In this document: piece after piece, positions 45,358 to 54,900 of the stretch
How positions within the stretch are numbered: position 1 is the stretch's first letter
Layout of the letters: every line of letters begins with the position of its first letter
Source: JAENVU01 sp031422675
GTDB lineage: Bacteria > Actinomycetota > Acidimicrobiia > IMCC26256 > JAENVU01
Direction of reading: 5' to 3'
Assembly: GCA_031422675.1 (NCBI GenBank)
Contig: JANPMG010000135.1
Span: forward strand, 3,974-67,973
Length of the DNA: 64,000 nt
The notes under the pieces: model-generated
Databases searched by the model: none
Told to the model about the DNA's origin: nothing
What the model saw: only the letters and a program-made list of their open reading frames with translations
Position numbers and translations under genes: made by a program

Positions 45358-46079
45358 CGCCGCTCGCGGACCGTGATCCGGCCACTCACCGTGCGGCCGG
45401 TCACGCAGCAGTCGTCCCCCTCGTCGACCTCGCAACCACAGCGTCCGCTGACCGACACGAGCGAGGTCTTCGGATGCACCCCCGCCGGTAGCTCGATCGT
45501 CACCTCGCCCGACACCGAGTCCGCCCGGGCGTCGGCGGCTTCGCTCATCCCCAGGTCGACGCGACCGTTCACCGTGTGGACGCGCACCGGGCCGGCGGCG
45601 TCGACGATGTCGATTCGCCCCGACACGGTGGCCACGTGCAGCTCGCCGTCAGCGCGCGAGATCGTCACCCGGCCACTCGCTGTCTTCACCCGGCACTCGC
45701 CGTGAACGTGCCCGACGACGACCTTCCCGGACACGGTGCGAACATCGAGCGACGAGCACTCCTCGATTTCCACTTGACCGCTGCGGGTGGTGACCCGCAG
45801 GTCGCCGAGCGCGCCGGTCAGTTCCACAGTTCCGGAGTGCGCACCGACCACGAGATCGGTACCGACCGGAACTCGCATCACCACCCCGTCGTCGGACCCC
45901 TTGGCCTCGAGGACGCCGCCGAGCGGGTGATCCTGGCCACGATCGACGATGACGTCCTCACGCGCTTCGGCGTTGACGCGGATCTTCCCCGACGATGCGG
46001 TGACTCGGACCGGGTCCATCCACTCATCATGCCGCGCAGTCGCCTCCTCGCGGAAGCGTTCACTCGGTTCGGAGGCCAT
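45354..46079 (-). CDS. DUF4097 beta-ladder protein
   Basis: 241 aa. About ten short repeats of the form TVSGRVDI/TASGRVTI/TTRSGQVEI, roughly every 18-20 residues, which stack as a right-handed beta-helix (DUF4097, adhesin-like). No signal peptide seen, but a C-rich segment (SGRCGCEVDEGDDCCV) near the C-terminus is unusual for the family. The chosen start overlaps the FtsX end by 20 bases; an alternative ATG at 46019 removes that overlap. Followed by a cyclase in coupled reading. Confidence 0.8.
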   Translation of the reverse strand: MASEPSERFREEATARHDEWMDPVRVTASSGKIRVNAEAREDVIVDRGQDHPLGGVLEAKGSDDGVVMRVPVGTDLVVGAHSGTVELTGALGDLRVTTRSGQVEIEECSSLDVRTVSGKVVVGHVHGECRVKTASGRVTISRADGELHVATVSGRIDIVDAAGPVRVHTVNGRVDLGMSEAADARADSVSGEVTIELPAGVHPKTSLVSVSGRCGCEVDEGDDCCVTGRTVSGRITVRERR

Positions 46080-48558
46080 CCGCCGCCGGCCGCTTGGAAA
46101 CCCGCCACGCCACGGGCACCGCGACCACCGCCGCGACCAGAAGCGTCAGCCCGACGACGAGCAGGGCCGCGAACCACGGGATCGGGGCTTCGGGGACCAC
46201 GCGCAACCGATCCGCAAAGGTGAGCCACGCAACCCGCCCGGCGGCGATCCCGAGCGGCACGGCGACCGCCAATGCGATGAGCACGTACGTCGCAGCTTCG
46301 GTTGCGACGGTCGCGCGCACGCGCCGCCGGTCGAACCCGATGGCGCGCAGAACGGCCAGATCCGTTCGCTGCGAGCGGACCGCGCTGATCAAGACGTTGA
46401 CGAGCACCGCGATCGCCACGAATCCCATCATGAGCGCAAAAACCAATGGCGCGCGGTCGACCGACCCGAGGTCGCGCACCTCTGAGAGGGTCTCGCGCTG
46501 CTCGGTACCGATGAAAAAGACGTCGGCGGACTGAGTGATGTCCAGGCGACGGGCGACGGCCCGGACGACCGCCTTGGTATCAGTGCCCGGAGTGACACGG
46601 AGGAATACACCGTCCGGGGTCAGGTCCGGGTTGAGTCGCGCTACTCCGCCGAGCGTCATCGTGGCGCCGCGGCCCATGCGTTCGGTGAAGGGAATCGCGC
46701 CGGTACCGACGATCCGGTAGTTCGCCCGGGTCTTCTTCCCCGGCTCGTCCCAGGATCCTGCCTGCCCGCGCGCGAGCACGGCGTCGCCCAGGGCGAGGCC
46801 CAGTTCCTCGAGTGTCTCGGTACCGACGAGAAGCTCGCGACTGGTGCGCGGCGCCCGACCTTCGATCACCGAGGGCCCGACCGCCGAATCACCGGCGAAG
46901 CTGAACATCCCAACGGGGATGCCCTGGGTCCCGAGTCTCAACTGCAACCCGTCCGGGAACGGTGAGAAGAATGTTCCCGGGGCGAAGGCCTCGACTTCCG
47001 GCTGGGCTCGGAATGCGGCCGCGACGCGCGCGTCCGTCAGTGGTTGATCGGCGTCGCTGACGCCCCAGGCCGCGTCCCAGTTCCACCCGGTCAGGCGTGG
47101 TGTCCGAACCAACTGGTCGAGGCCTGCACCGAACGTGAGCGCGGCAGTCACCGTGAACAGCGCCAGCGTGATCGCGACGACGCTGGTCGCGATCGGTGCA
47201 CTCCGTCGTCCCGCGCTCCGCTCCAGCGCCATCTGCACGCCGGAGATCACGCTCGGCGCGGCGCCGGCCCGCACAAGCGTGCCCGCCACCCGAGACCGGC
47301 GCGCACGAACGGACGCCGAACCGGCGGTGGGAAGACGAGCGAGACTCCAGGCCGCAACGCCACCCACGAGCACGGTGAATCCGAACGTGGCTACCGCACC
47401 AGCCACCAAGACGGGCCCGTCGAAGGAGAAGCCCGGATCCGGCTCGAGGGTTCGGGCCAATCCGATCGGCATCATCGGCGAGGCCATGACGGCCACCCAC
47501 ACGGCGACCACGGTCGCCAGTGCCGCGATGAAGCCCGCGCGCACCGTGCCCAACGCGGCCCGAGCACGCCGCCCCATACCCAACGCGCTCAGGACGCTGT
47601 GGTCGGCCGAATCCAGAAAGGTCTGGCGGGCGAGCAGCTGACCGAGGACCACCGCACCCGCGAGGGCGGCGAGGGCACCGGCCAACGCGAGCGTCACCGC
47701 CTGGGGACGGATGCCACGATCGATTGCCTCGGAGACGTCATGGAGATCACTGATCACGAACGACGTGATCCCCAATCGCCGCATCTGATCCATCAGGTCT
47801 CGCTTGGTCGCGGTTTCGCGCAGGCGGACCGCTAAGGCGAACGCGTCCTCGTTCACGGGCTCTTGGGCTACGAACGCAGGCGTGGTATGGACGAAGGTGA
47901 AGAAACTGCCCGATGTCGGTGCAACCTCGCCCGGTGCAACGCCCACCCCGACCACCCGCACGGTGATCGGCGCGCGCCACTTCGAAGGATCGGCCATGCA
48001 GTCCGCGCCGTCGAACATCGAGATGCGGAGACGGTTCCCAGGGACGATGCTCAGTCGATCGGCCATCGCCGCGGACACCACCACTTCGTCCGGACGCGAT
48101 GGATCGGCGGACCGCCCGTCGAGGATTCGGAAACGGTTGAGCGTCGTTCCGAATCGGCCGGTCCGGTCGCCGGCCACCAGTACCTGGCCGGGCCCGGAGA
48201 AGCACGCATCCGTTGCTTCCGGCTGCACCGAACGTCCGTCCTCGGTGGCGACGAACGCCTCGAAGGTGGCTACTGCCGCCGAGTCGGCCACCGCCGGGAG
48301 GTTCGCAACGGTTCGCCGGCATCCTTTCGGATCCCGGCGCGGGTCCCCTTCCTCACAGCTCGGTTGAAGTATCAGGCTGTAGGCGCGGAGGTCGTCGCGG
48401 AACCGTTCGTTCGCGCTCGCGGTGCGTCGAGCACCGGCGGCCGCGGCGATCACTCCGCCCGCGACGATCCCGACCAGGACGCCGAGCCCGAGCCACGCAA
48501 CCCAGCGGGTCCGCAACTCGTTCCGGAGCTTCATCCACGCCGCCGGCGCGATGCTCAT
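46060..48558 (-). CDS. FtsX-like ABC permease (orphan)
   Basis: 832 aa. Hydrophobic segments at the N-terminus (WLGLGVLVGIVAGGVIAAAAGA), in the middle (ALAGALAALAGAVVLGQLLA, ALATVVAVWVAVMASPM, VAGAVATFGFTVLVGGVAA) and four near the C-terminus, around two large extracellular domains: the two-FtsX-unit (MacB-type) layout. No ABC ATPase gene is in the window. ATG at 48558 has no Shine-Dalgarno and overlaps the stop of a 20-codon leader ORF (ATGA), so initiation probably depends on re-use of ribosomes from the leader. First gene of the row to aceE. Confidence 0.88.
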   Translation of the reverse strand: MSIAPAAWMKLRNELRTRWVAWLGLGVLVGIVAGGVIAAAAGARRTASANERFRDDLRAYSLILQPSCEEGDPRRDPKGCRRTVANLPAVADSAAVATFEAFVATEDGRSVQPEATDACFSGPGQVLVAGDRTGRFGTTLNRFRILDGRSADPSRPDEVVVSAAMADRLSIVPGNRLRISMFDGADCMADPSKWRAPITVRVVGVGVAPGEVAPTSGSFFTFVHTTPAFVAQEPVNEDAFALAVRLRETATKRDLMDQMRRLGITSFVISDLHDVSEAIDRGIRPQAVTLALAGALAALAGAVVLGQLLARQTFLDSADHSVLSALGMGRRARAALGTVRAGFIAALATVVAVWVAVMASPMMPIGLARTLEPDPGFSFDGPVLVAGAVATFGFTVLVGGVAAWSLARLPTAGSASVRARRSRVAGTLVRAGAAPSVISGVQMALERSAGRRSAPIATSVVAITLALFTVTAALTFGAGLDQLVRTPRLTGWNWDAAWGVSDADQPLTDARVAAAFRAQPEVEAFAPGTFFSPFPDGLQLRLGTQGIPVGMFSFAGDSAVGPSVIEGRAPRTSRELLVGTETLEELGLALGDAVLARGQAGSWDEPGKKTRANYRIVGTGAIPFTERMGRGATMTLGGVARLNPDLTPDGVFLRVTPGTDTKAVVRAVARRLDITQSADVFFIGTEQRETLSEVRDLGSVDRAPLVFALMMGFVAIAVLVNVLISAVRSQRTDLAVLRAIGFDRRRVRATVATEAATYVLIALAVAVPLGIAAGRVAWLTFADRLRVVPEAPIPWFAALLVVGLTLLVAAVVAVPVAWRVSKRPAADGLRTE

Positions 48559-48617
48559 CTTGGGTCGCGTCGATTCCGCGGCTTCATCCAGTGTTGGGAA
48601 ATTGCGTGGATCCGCAT
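48555..48617 (-). CDS. 20-codon leader ORF overlapping the permease start
   Basis: ATG at 48617 preceded by GGAGAGG with a 7-base gap; peptide MRIHAISQHWMKPRNRRDPR, then TGA sharing three bases with the ATG of the FtsX-like gene. Too short for ordinary gene finding, but the ribosome site is far better than that of the permease itself. Its first five codons (MRIHA) and everything upstream are shared with the leader of the second permease. Confidence 0.55.
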   Translation of the reverse strand: MRIHAISQHWMKPRNRRDPR

Positions 48618-48706
48618 GTCGATGCCTCTCCGGTCAGAGCAACCATACGGAACCGTGGCCGAACGCCCAGGGGGACAACCGTGCGACAGTGGGGGTGGTA
48701 GCCCCC
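48604..48706 (-). promoter_or_regulatory. Promoter/leader cassette, copy 1
   Basis: 103 bases nearly identical to 51285-51388. On the minus strand, in order: imperfect inverted repeat GGGGGC-TACC-ACCCCC (48691-48706), GTTGTCCCCC, a probable -10 box TATGGT (48642-48647), GGAGAGG and the leader ATG. The inverted repeat sits about 60-75 bases before the start codon, an activator-type position. Confidence 0.6.
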
Positions 48707-48791
48707 TCCCCGAGCTTTCGAGACGTGAAGCGGACTCACCACGAGCGGTTCGCGGGTCGATCAGCCCTCGCTCATGGGAGCCAGCACCTCG

Positions 48792-51146
48792 TCATTCCGC
48801 GCGCAGTACCTCGGCGGCTCGGACTCGCGTCGCGGTTCGTGCGGGCACAAGCGAGAGGAGCGCAAACACTGTGACGCTCGCGACGGCGAGGGCGACGATC
48901 AGGGGCCATGGTGTGATCACGTCGACCCCGATACCGAGACCGTGCGCGAACCATCGCCAGACGAGTCGTCCGAGAACCAGCCCGACGGGTATTCCGATTG
49001 CGAGTCCGGTGATGGTGAGCGCGACTGCCTGAACGGTGATGGAGGTGCGCACGTTCGCGCGGGTGAAGCCGATTGCCCGGAGCACGCCCAGATCCTTGCG
49101 GTGGCGGTGCACGCCGGACAGCGCGGCGGACACGAGTGATAGGACCCCGACGGTTGCGAGGAAAGCGACGAGTACCCAGGGAAGGGAGTCGGCGTCACCA
49201 AGTCGTTCGATGTCGGCGCCGGGCGTGGGGGTGATGACCTCGGGATGTGCGCCGGGAATCTTCGCCACCCGTCGCATGAATGCGTCGCGATCGACGCCAG
49301 ATTCGAGCGCGATCAGGCCGGTCGTCGTACCCTCGTCTTCGGTGCCCTCCACCAGCTCGACGAGTTGATCAAGATTGATCGCGGCGCCACTGGCTGCGAA
49401 GGGGACGTCTTCGACGCCGGCGAACACTGCCTCTCCGACGACCCGGAACGAGCGGCGACGATCGCCATCACCGAACGTCACCCGGTCGCCGAGCTCCACG
49501 CCGTGGGTCGCCATCGAGCGGCGACCGAGGACCGCCTCGTCCCGGGCATTCACGGGTCGACCCCGCAGCAGGCGCATCGGTGGGGCTCCCGAGATCACCC
49601 GGACACCGCGCACCGATCCCGACGTTCCGTCGACCGACACGGGCGCGTATCGCACCTCGCTCGCGCCGGCGACGCCGTTCTCAGCGGCGACGCGTGCGAG
49701 GACTTCGGTATTGACCTGCAGATCCCAGGTCCACCCGTAGGCCGACGGAGTTTTCAACAGGTGGTCAGTGCTGGCTGCGAAAACGAAGGTTGCGACGAGG
49801 GCCGCGCCGGCGAACCCAAGGCCAGCGATGGCGACGCGACCGCCCGACTCGCGTCGGTCGGCACCGCCATCGAACGCGAACGAGAGCCCGACGAACGCGG
49901 CCGGTCGGCTCAGCGCGTGCGCAAAGGTTCTCTTGCGTGAACTACGCAACGCTCGCACTGTCCGATCGACCATGCGCCGGGCGCACAAGACCGCGACGAT
50001 CATCACGATGGCTGCTACCGTCGCGGCGCTCAACCCCACGACGGCCGCGTCGAAATACACGCCGGTTTCGGGATCTGCGCGTTCCGCCAGACCGAAGGGA
50101 ACGAAGAGCGTTGTCGCGACTGTCGCCGCCGCAACCGGCAACGCCGACGCGCACGCGGCGGGCATCGCGACCAACGCGAGCGCACGGCATCGAGCCGCAC
50201 GGGTCGCGCCGAGTGTCCCGAGCAGAGACGCGTCGCCGATGAACCGACTGATGATCCTCATGAACAAGAAGCCGACCGCGGCAAGCCCGGTGAACGCCAC
50301 CGCAGCGGCCAGGACGTTCAGACCGGTTGCAACGAAATCGAGCGTGGGCTGGATCGTGGGTTGGCTTCCACTCGGGGAGGTGTCAACTCGTCGCCGGTCG
50401 AATCCTGGGAGCGCTCGTATGCGGCGGGCGACCGCCGCGACCTGTCCGGCCGACGCCGACGGGCCGACGTCAACGAAAATGGCGTATCCCCATGCCCCGA
50501 TCTTCTCGCCGTAGCGACGCGAGAATCCCGCGGGCAAGATGATCTGGTCTGAGAGGATCTTGTCCGTGACGATGTTCGTCGGCGCCCGGTGGATCCCCAC
50601 GACGGTCACTGTCGCATTCGGACCCATCGGACCTTCAGGTTCCCCGCCTTGAGAAGTCTTCATCGCTTCGATCTGGGCGGGCGTGTACGACTCGAGCCGA
50701 AGCCGGTCACCCACCGACTTCCGGAGCGCAGCCGCGATTGGCTCCGCCAACACGACCTCGTCGTCCGCGCCGACGAGCGCGGGTCGCCCCGCGACAATCC
50801 GGCTCGCATTGACCTCACGGCCGTAGCCACCGTCGAGACTCGCTCCGATCTGCACGTAGAGATCGGATCCGGCGAGTGCCACGCCACCCATGGAGATCGT
50901 CGCGACGCCTTCGACCCCCGGCACTCGCCGGATCCTCTCAGCGTCAACCGGATTGCCGTCGGGGCTTTCGACGTAGACGTCAGGGAGTCGACTCACCGCG
51001 ACAAACCGGTCATACGCCGAGCGCGTGTGGCTCGCGCCAACGAGCAGACCGGTCACGAGCCCGCCCGTGACACCGGCAACAAGTGCCAGGACCAACAGCG
51101 AGGCCGCGGATTGGCGCCACCATGAACGCAGCGCGGTGCGTGTCAC
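48792..51146 (-). CDS. FtsX-like ABC permease (orphan)
   Basis: 784 aa, same two-unit FtsX/MacB permease layout as the downstream gene: N-terminal helix (SLLVLALVAGVTGGLVTGLLVGA), a long extracellular domain, then helix groups around AAVAFTGLAAVGFLFMRII and the C-terminal WVLVAFLATVGVLSLVSA. GTG start overlaps the stop of a 51-codon leader ORF (GTGA); here GGAGG also lies six bases before the GTG. No ATPase nearby. Possibly a diverged duplicate of the 46060-48558 gene, since both carry the same promoter cassette. Confidence 0.88.
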   Translation of the reverse strand: MTRTALRSWWRQSAASLLVLALVAGVTGGLVTGLLVGASHTRSAYDRFVAVSRLPDVYVESPDGNPVDAERIRRVPGVEGVATISMGGVALAGSDLYVQIGASLDGGYGREVNASRIVAGRPALVGADDEVVLAEPIAAALRKSVGDRLRLESYTPAQIEAMKTSQGGEPEGPMGPNATVTVVGIHRAPTNIVTDKILSDQIILPAGFSRRYGEKIGAWGYAIFVDVGPSASAGQVAAVARRIRALPGFDRRRVDTSPSGSQPTIQPTLDFVATGLNVLAAAVAFTGLAAVGFLFMRIISRFIGDASLLGTLGATRAARCRALALVAMPAACASALPVAAATVATTLFVPFGLAERADPETGVYFDAAVVGLSAATVAAIVMIVAVLCARRMVDRTVRALRSSRKRTFAHALSRPAAFVGLSFAFDGGADRRESGGRVAIAGLGFAGAALVATFVFAASTDHLLKTPSAYGWTWDLQVNTEVLARVAAENGVAGASEVRYAPVSVDGTSGSVRGVRVISGAPPMRLLRGRPVNARDEAVLGRRSMATHGVELGDRVTFGDGDRRRSFRVVGEAVFAGVEDVPFAASGAAINLDQLVELVEGTEDEGTTTGLIALESGVDRDAFMRRVAKIPGAHPEVITPTPGADIERLGDADSLPWVLVAFLATVGVLSLVSAALSGVHRHRKDLGVLRAIGFTRANVRTSITVQAVALTITGLAIGIPVGLVLGRLVWRWFAHGLGIGVDVITPWPLIVALAVASVTVFALLSLVPARTATRVRAAEVLRAE

Positions 51147-51298
51147 CTCGCTCCTCCCACGAGAACAGTCGCCTCCTCACCGCGGCGACAAGCCCCAGTT
51201 CCCGTTCGAAGGAGAGAACCCGCGACCATGACCCGTGTCGGGTCCCATGTGCGCCGACGGGTGATCTGCCCTCGTGAATAGCTCGCGTGGATCCGCAT
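51143..51298 (-). CDS. 51-codon leader ORF overlapping the second permease start
   Basis: ATG at 51298 preceded by GGAGGGG with a 7-base gap. Peptide begins MRIHASYSRGQITRRRTW, runs 51 residues without a stop, and ends TGA overlapping the permease GTG (GTGA). Frame checked codon by codon. Only the first five codons resemble the other leader; the rest is Arg-rich and different, so the stop/start overlap rather than the peptide sequence is what is conserved. Confidence 0.55.
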   Translation of the reverse strand: MRIHASYSRGQITRRRTWDPTRVMVAGSLLRTGTGACRRGEEATVLVGGAR

Positions 51299-51388
51299 GT
51301 CGATTCCCCTCCGGTCAGAGCGACCATACGCAGCCGTGGCCGGAACGCCTAGGGGGACAACCGTGCGACCGTGGGGGTGGTAACCCCC
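51285..51388 (-). promoter_or_regulatory. Promoter/leader cassette, copy 2
   Basis: 104 bases matching 48604-48706 at roughly 85-90% by eye. Inverted repeat GGGGGT-TACC-ACCCCC (51373-51388) is perfect here, with 6-base arms. Then GTTGTCCCCC, TATGGT (51323-51328), GGAGGGG and the leader ATG. Similarity stops just after the fifth leader codon, so the copied unit is operator, promoter, ribosome site and leader start. Confidence 0.6.
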
Positions 51389-51999
51389 TCACCATGAGAG
51401 GCGGACGCCGCGCCGCGGATGCCGCGCAGAAGTCGACGGCCTGGTCCGCGCTTTGCCGATCTCGGGCTCGCGTTATTCCTGGTGAAGGATTTCGGCCGGG
51501 CGTAAGCGTGCAGCGTTGGCTGCGGGGCGCCACTCGAGGGCATGAACATCCGTCGAAACGGGGACTCGGAACGTCCAGGAGGGGTCTCAGGAGCATCTGG
51601 GACACTATTCAAACCCCGCGCTCGGACAACCCACCGCCGACTCCCCGACGGCGGTCGAGCGGACGACTCCCCTGCCTGCGCCCGGCAGTTGCAGCGCCGA
51701 CCCCAACCCAGAGCAGTCGACGAGCTGGTCGCCGCATACCTCGCGGGCTCTACACCAGCGGCGCGTCCCTCGCCCAGGTTGGCGCGCGTTCGGCGTCCAC
51801 GCCTCGACCGTCGCCAACTGCCTCCGCCTCGCTGGCGTTCAGATCCGACCTCGGCGCGGTTGGACGGCCTGACCAGCACGAGACAAGTTCGGGCTCCACC
51901 GTGAGCTTCTCCGGGGTTGGGGAAGATCACGCCGTCCGTCTGACCCGGGGAAGCTCACTTCGAGTTGCGTCAGCAAGGTCGTCGGCGTCGGGCACCTCG
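51389..51999. other. Decayed accessory region between permease cassette and repeat protein
   Basis: 611 bases with no intact gene. 51400-51460 holds GGCGGACGCCGCGCCG-type palindromic runs. 51683-51872 contains the recombinase-like fragment listed separately. Open frames here run on both strands but lack ribosome sites and protein-like composition, so I read the region as degenerate. Confidence 0.5.
51683..51872 (+). pseudogene. Decayed recombinase-type helix-turn-helix fragment
   Basis: Pieces of one helix-turn-helix domain lie in three frames: RQLQRRPQPRAVDELVAAYLAGST, then SLAQVGA, then FGVHASTVANCLRLAGVQ followed by IRPRRGWTA and a stop. Joined, they match the C-terminal DNA-binding tail of resolvase/recombinase-like proteins (DELVAAY..G.SLA.RFGVH..TV...L...GV). 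Two frameshifts within about 70 bases. The catalytic domain is absent. Confidence 0.6.
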
Positions 52000-54900
52000 C
52001 TACTTCAGACCGATGTTGACGAAGTAGGTCTGGCCGTCGTCGAGTGTGGCGCCGATGCGCCAGTAGTACCCGAGGCCGGACTTGGGGGTTGCCCAGTTGT
52101 AGATGAGCTGGCGTCCGTTTGCGTCCCATCGGTAGGAGCCACCGGTCGTTGCCGGGCCGCTGTACGAGGACTCGTCGACGGCGACGCTTGTTGCGCCGCC
52201 TTTGGTTGGTGTCAGCCATTGTGGAGCGGTGGTCGGGCTGACGACCGTTCCGTCGGCCCGCTTGAGTTGGAGCTTCACCGGCACGGTGCTTCCGGCTTTG
52301 AAGACGCTCGTGGTCAGACCCGTCTGGTGGGCGGTGTCGTTGATCGGCTGGAGGAATCCATCGAACGCGTAAACGACACGGAACGGCAAGGTCGTGGATC
52401 CGGTGTTGCCGGCGCGGTCGCGTGCGCCTGCGCAGGTGACGGTGAAGGTGCCGACGCCGTTGGCGTTCCCACCGGTGATGGTCGGGGTCGCGTTCGCGGC
52501 GACCCCTGACGTTACGTCCTGCGTCGCGCAGCCTGGGGTCGGCAGGGTGGCGAGTTGGTAGATCGGGGCGACGCTAGTGACCGCGACCACTGGCGCGGTC
52601 TTGTCGACCATGACTGTCAGCGGCGCAGTTGCGGTGGTGAGGCCGGCCGTGTTCGTGCAGGAGCCGGTGAAGACGGCACCGGCAGTGTCGTTCGTTTGGT
52701 GCTGGTCCGCAGTGCACGTCACGGGGCCGCTGAGATCATCCGCGCCCGAGGTCCGCACGGTGACGTGGGAGGTGTACCAACCGTTCGCGCCGAGCGTGCC
52801 GGCGGAGACGGCGACCGCGGCGCTCGGACCCGACGCGTCGAGTTTGACCGTGATGGCCTCGGCGGCCGTCGTGAGGCCGGCGGCGTTGGTACACGATCCG
52901 TGGAAGATCGCGCCGCTCGTCTCGCTGGTCTGGGACTGGTCCGGGGTGCAGGTGACCGCGCCCGACACGGTGTCGCTCCCGGAGGCGCGCACGGTGACAT
53001 CGGACGTGTACCAGTCGTTCGCTCCGAGCGCGCCGCCGACCACTGCCAGCTGGGCGGTCGGTGCTGTCTTGTCGAGTTTGATTGTGAGGGGGGCTGCGGC
53101 GGTGCTGAGGCCGGCGTCGTTCGTGCACGAGCCGGTGACGATGGTGCCGCCGGTCTCGGCGGTGAGGGTCTGTTGGGCGCTGCAGCTGGCGCCGCTCGTC
53201 GGGTCAGTGCCGACGGTCCGGACGGTGACGTCGGACGTGTACCAGCCGTTCGCGCCCACATTCCCGGAGATGATCTCGAGTGTGGCGGTCGGCGGACTCG
53301 CGTCGCGCCCGATCGTCAGTGGCTCGGCGTCCTGGTGACGGCCGGCGTTGTTGGTGCACGATCCGTGGAACACGGTTCCCGGCGTGTCGTCGACTTGCTG
53401 CTGGTCGGTGGTGCAGTCCACGGGCTCGCTGACGTTGTCGGCACCGGAGGTGTGGACGGTGACGTCGGAGGTGTACCAGCCGTTGGCGCCTGCATCGCCG
53501 GACGTGACCGAGAGGTTGGCGCTCGGGTCGGTGGTGTCGAGCTTGAATGTGAGCGGTGCGGCGTCGGTCGAGAGCCCGGCGGCGTTGGTGCAGGCGCCGG
53601 GGACGGCGGTGCTCAGCGTATCGGTTGTGAAGGTCTGGTCGGCGGAGCACGTCACCGGCGCACTCGTGACGTCGCCGCCCGAGGTGGCGACCGTGACCGG
53701 CGACGTGTACCAACCGTTGCCACCCAGATCCCCGGCCGTGATGGCAAGCGAGGCGCTCGGACCGGTCTGGTCGAGCTTGATGGTGACCGGTGCCGCGTCG
53801 GTGGCGAGCCCGGCGTCGTTCGTGCACGAGCCGGTCACGACGGTGCCGGTCGTGTCGTCGTGAAGGAGCTGGTCGGGAGTGCAGGCGACCGGCGCGCCAA
53901 TGTCGTCGCTGCCCGTGGTCGAGACCGTCACGTCGGCGATGTACCACCCGTGGCTACCGAGCGTGCTGGCGGCGGCGACCGCGGCGGCGGGACCACTCTT
54001 GTCGAGCTTGATGGTCAGCGCATCGGCGTCGGTGGCGAGCCCGGCGTCGTTCGTGCAGGTGCCGTGGAAGGCGCTGCCGGTGGTCTCGGTGGAGAGCACC
54101 TGGTCGGCGGTGCAGGTGATGGGGCCGCTGATCGAGTCGGCACCGGAGGTGGCGACCGTGACGTCGGACGTGTACCAACCGTTCGTGCCGAGCGTGCCGT
54201 CGGTGACGGCGAGCGCGGCGCTCGGACCGGTTTGGTCGAGCTTGATCGTGATCGGTGCGGCGTCAGTCGAAAGACCGGCGCCATTGGTGCACGAGCCGGT
54301 CACGACGGTGCCCGCAGTCTCGGTCGACACAACGCTGTCGGCCGTGCAGGTGACACCGCTGGTTGCGTCCTCACCAACCGTCGCGACCGTGACGTCGGAG
54401 GTGTACCAGCCATTCGCGCCGACAGTGCCGGCCATCACTTGCAGTGTGGCGGTCGGAGGCGTCGTATCGACCTTCACCGTGAGCGGGTCGGCGGACTGCA
54501 ACGAGCCGGCTTCGTTCGCACACGAACCGTTGAACTCGGTACCGGTGGTGTCGTCGGTCTGGTGCTGGTCCGGGGTGCACGCCACCGGCGCGCTGATTGT
54601 GTCGGCGCCGGTGGTGTGGACGACGACGGCGGAGGTGTACCAGCCATTCGCGCCGAGCGTGCCGTCGGCGGACAGTGCCGCGGTGGGATTGCTCCCGTCG
54701 AGCTTGATCGTGACCGGTGTGGCGTCGGTCATGAGTCCGGCGTCGTTCGTGCAGGAACCCGTGACGTCGGTACCGGTGGTCTCGGTGGCCAACACCTGGT
54801 CGGCGGTGCAAGTGACGGGTCCGCTGATCGAATCGGCGCCCGAGGTGGCGACGGTGACGTCGGAGGTGTACCAGCCATTCGCGCCGAGCGTGCCGGCGGT

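Noticed and set aside
48603..48647. An alternative leader starting MVALTG in both cassette copies
   Set aside because: Its ATG is part of the likely -10 box TATGGT, it has no ribosome site, and its frame does not end at the permease start.
51274..52509. 411-codon plus-strand frame across the decayed region
   Set aside because: Crosses the recombinase relic in the wrong frame and continues antisense to the giant gene; composition not protein-like.
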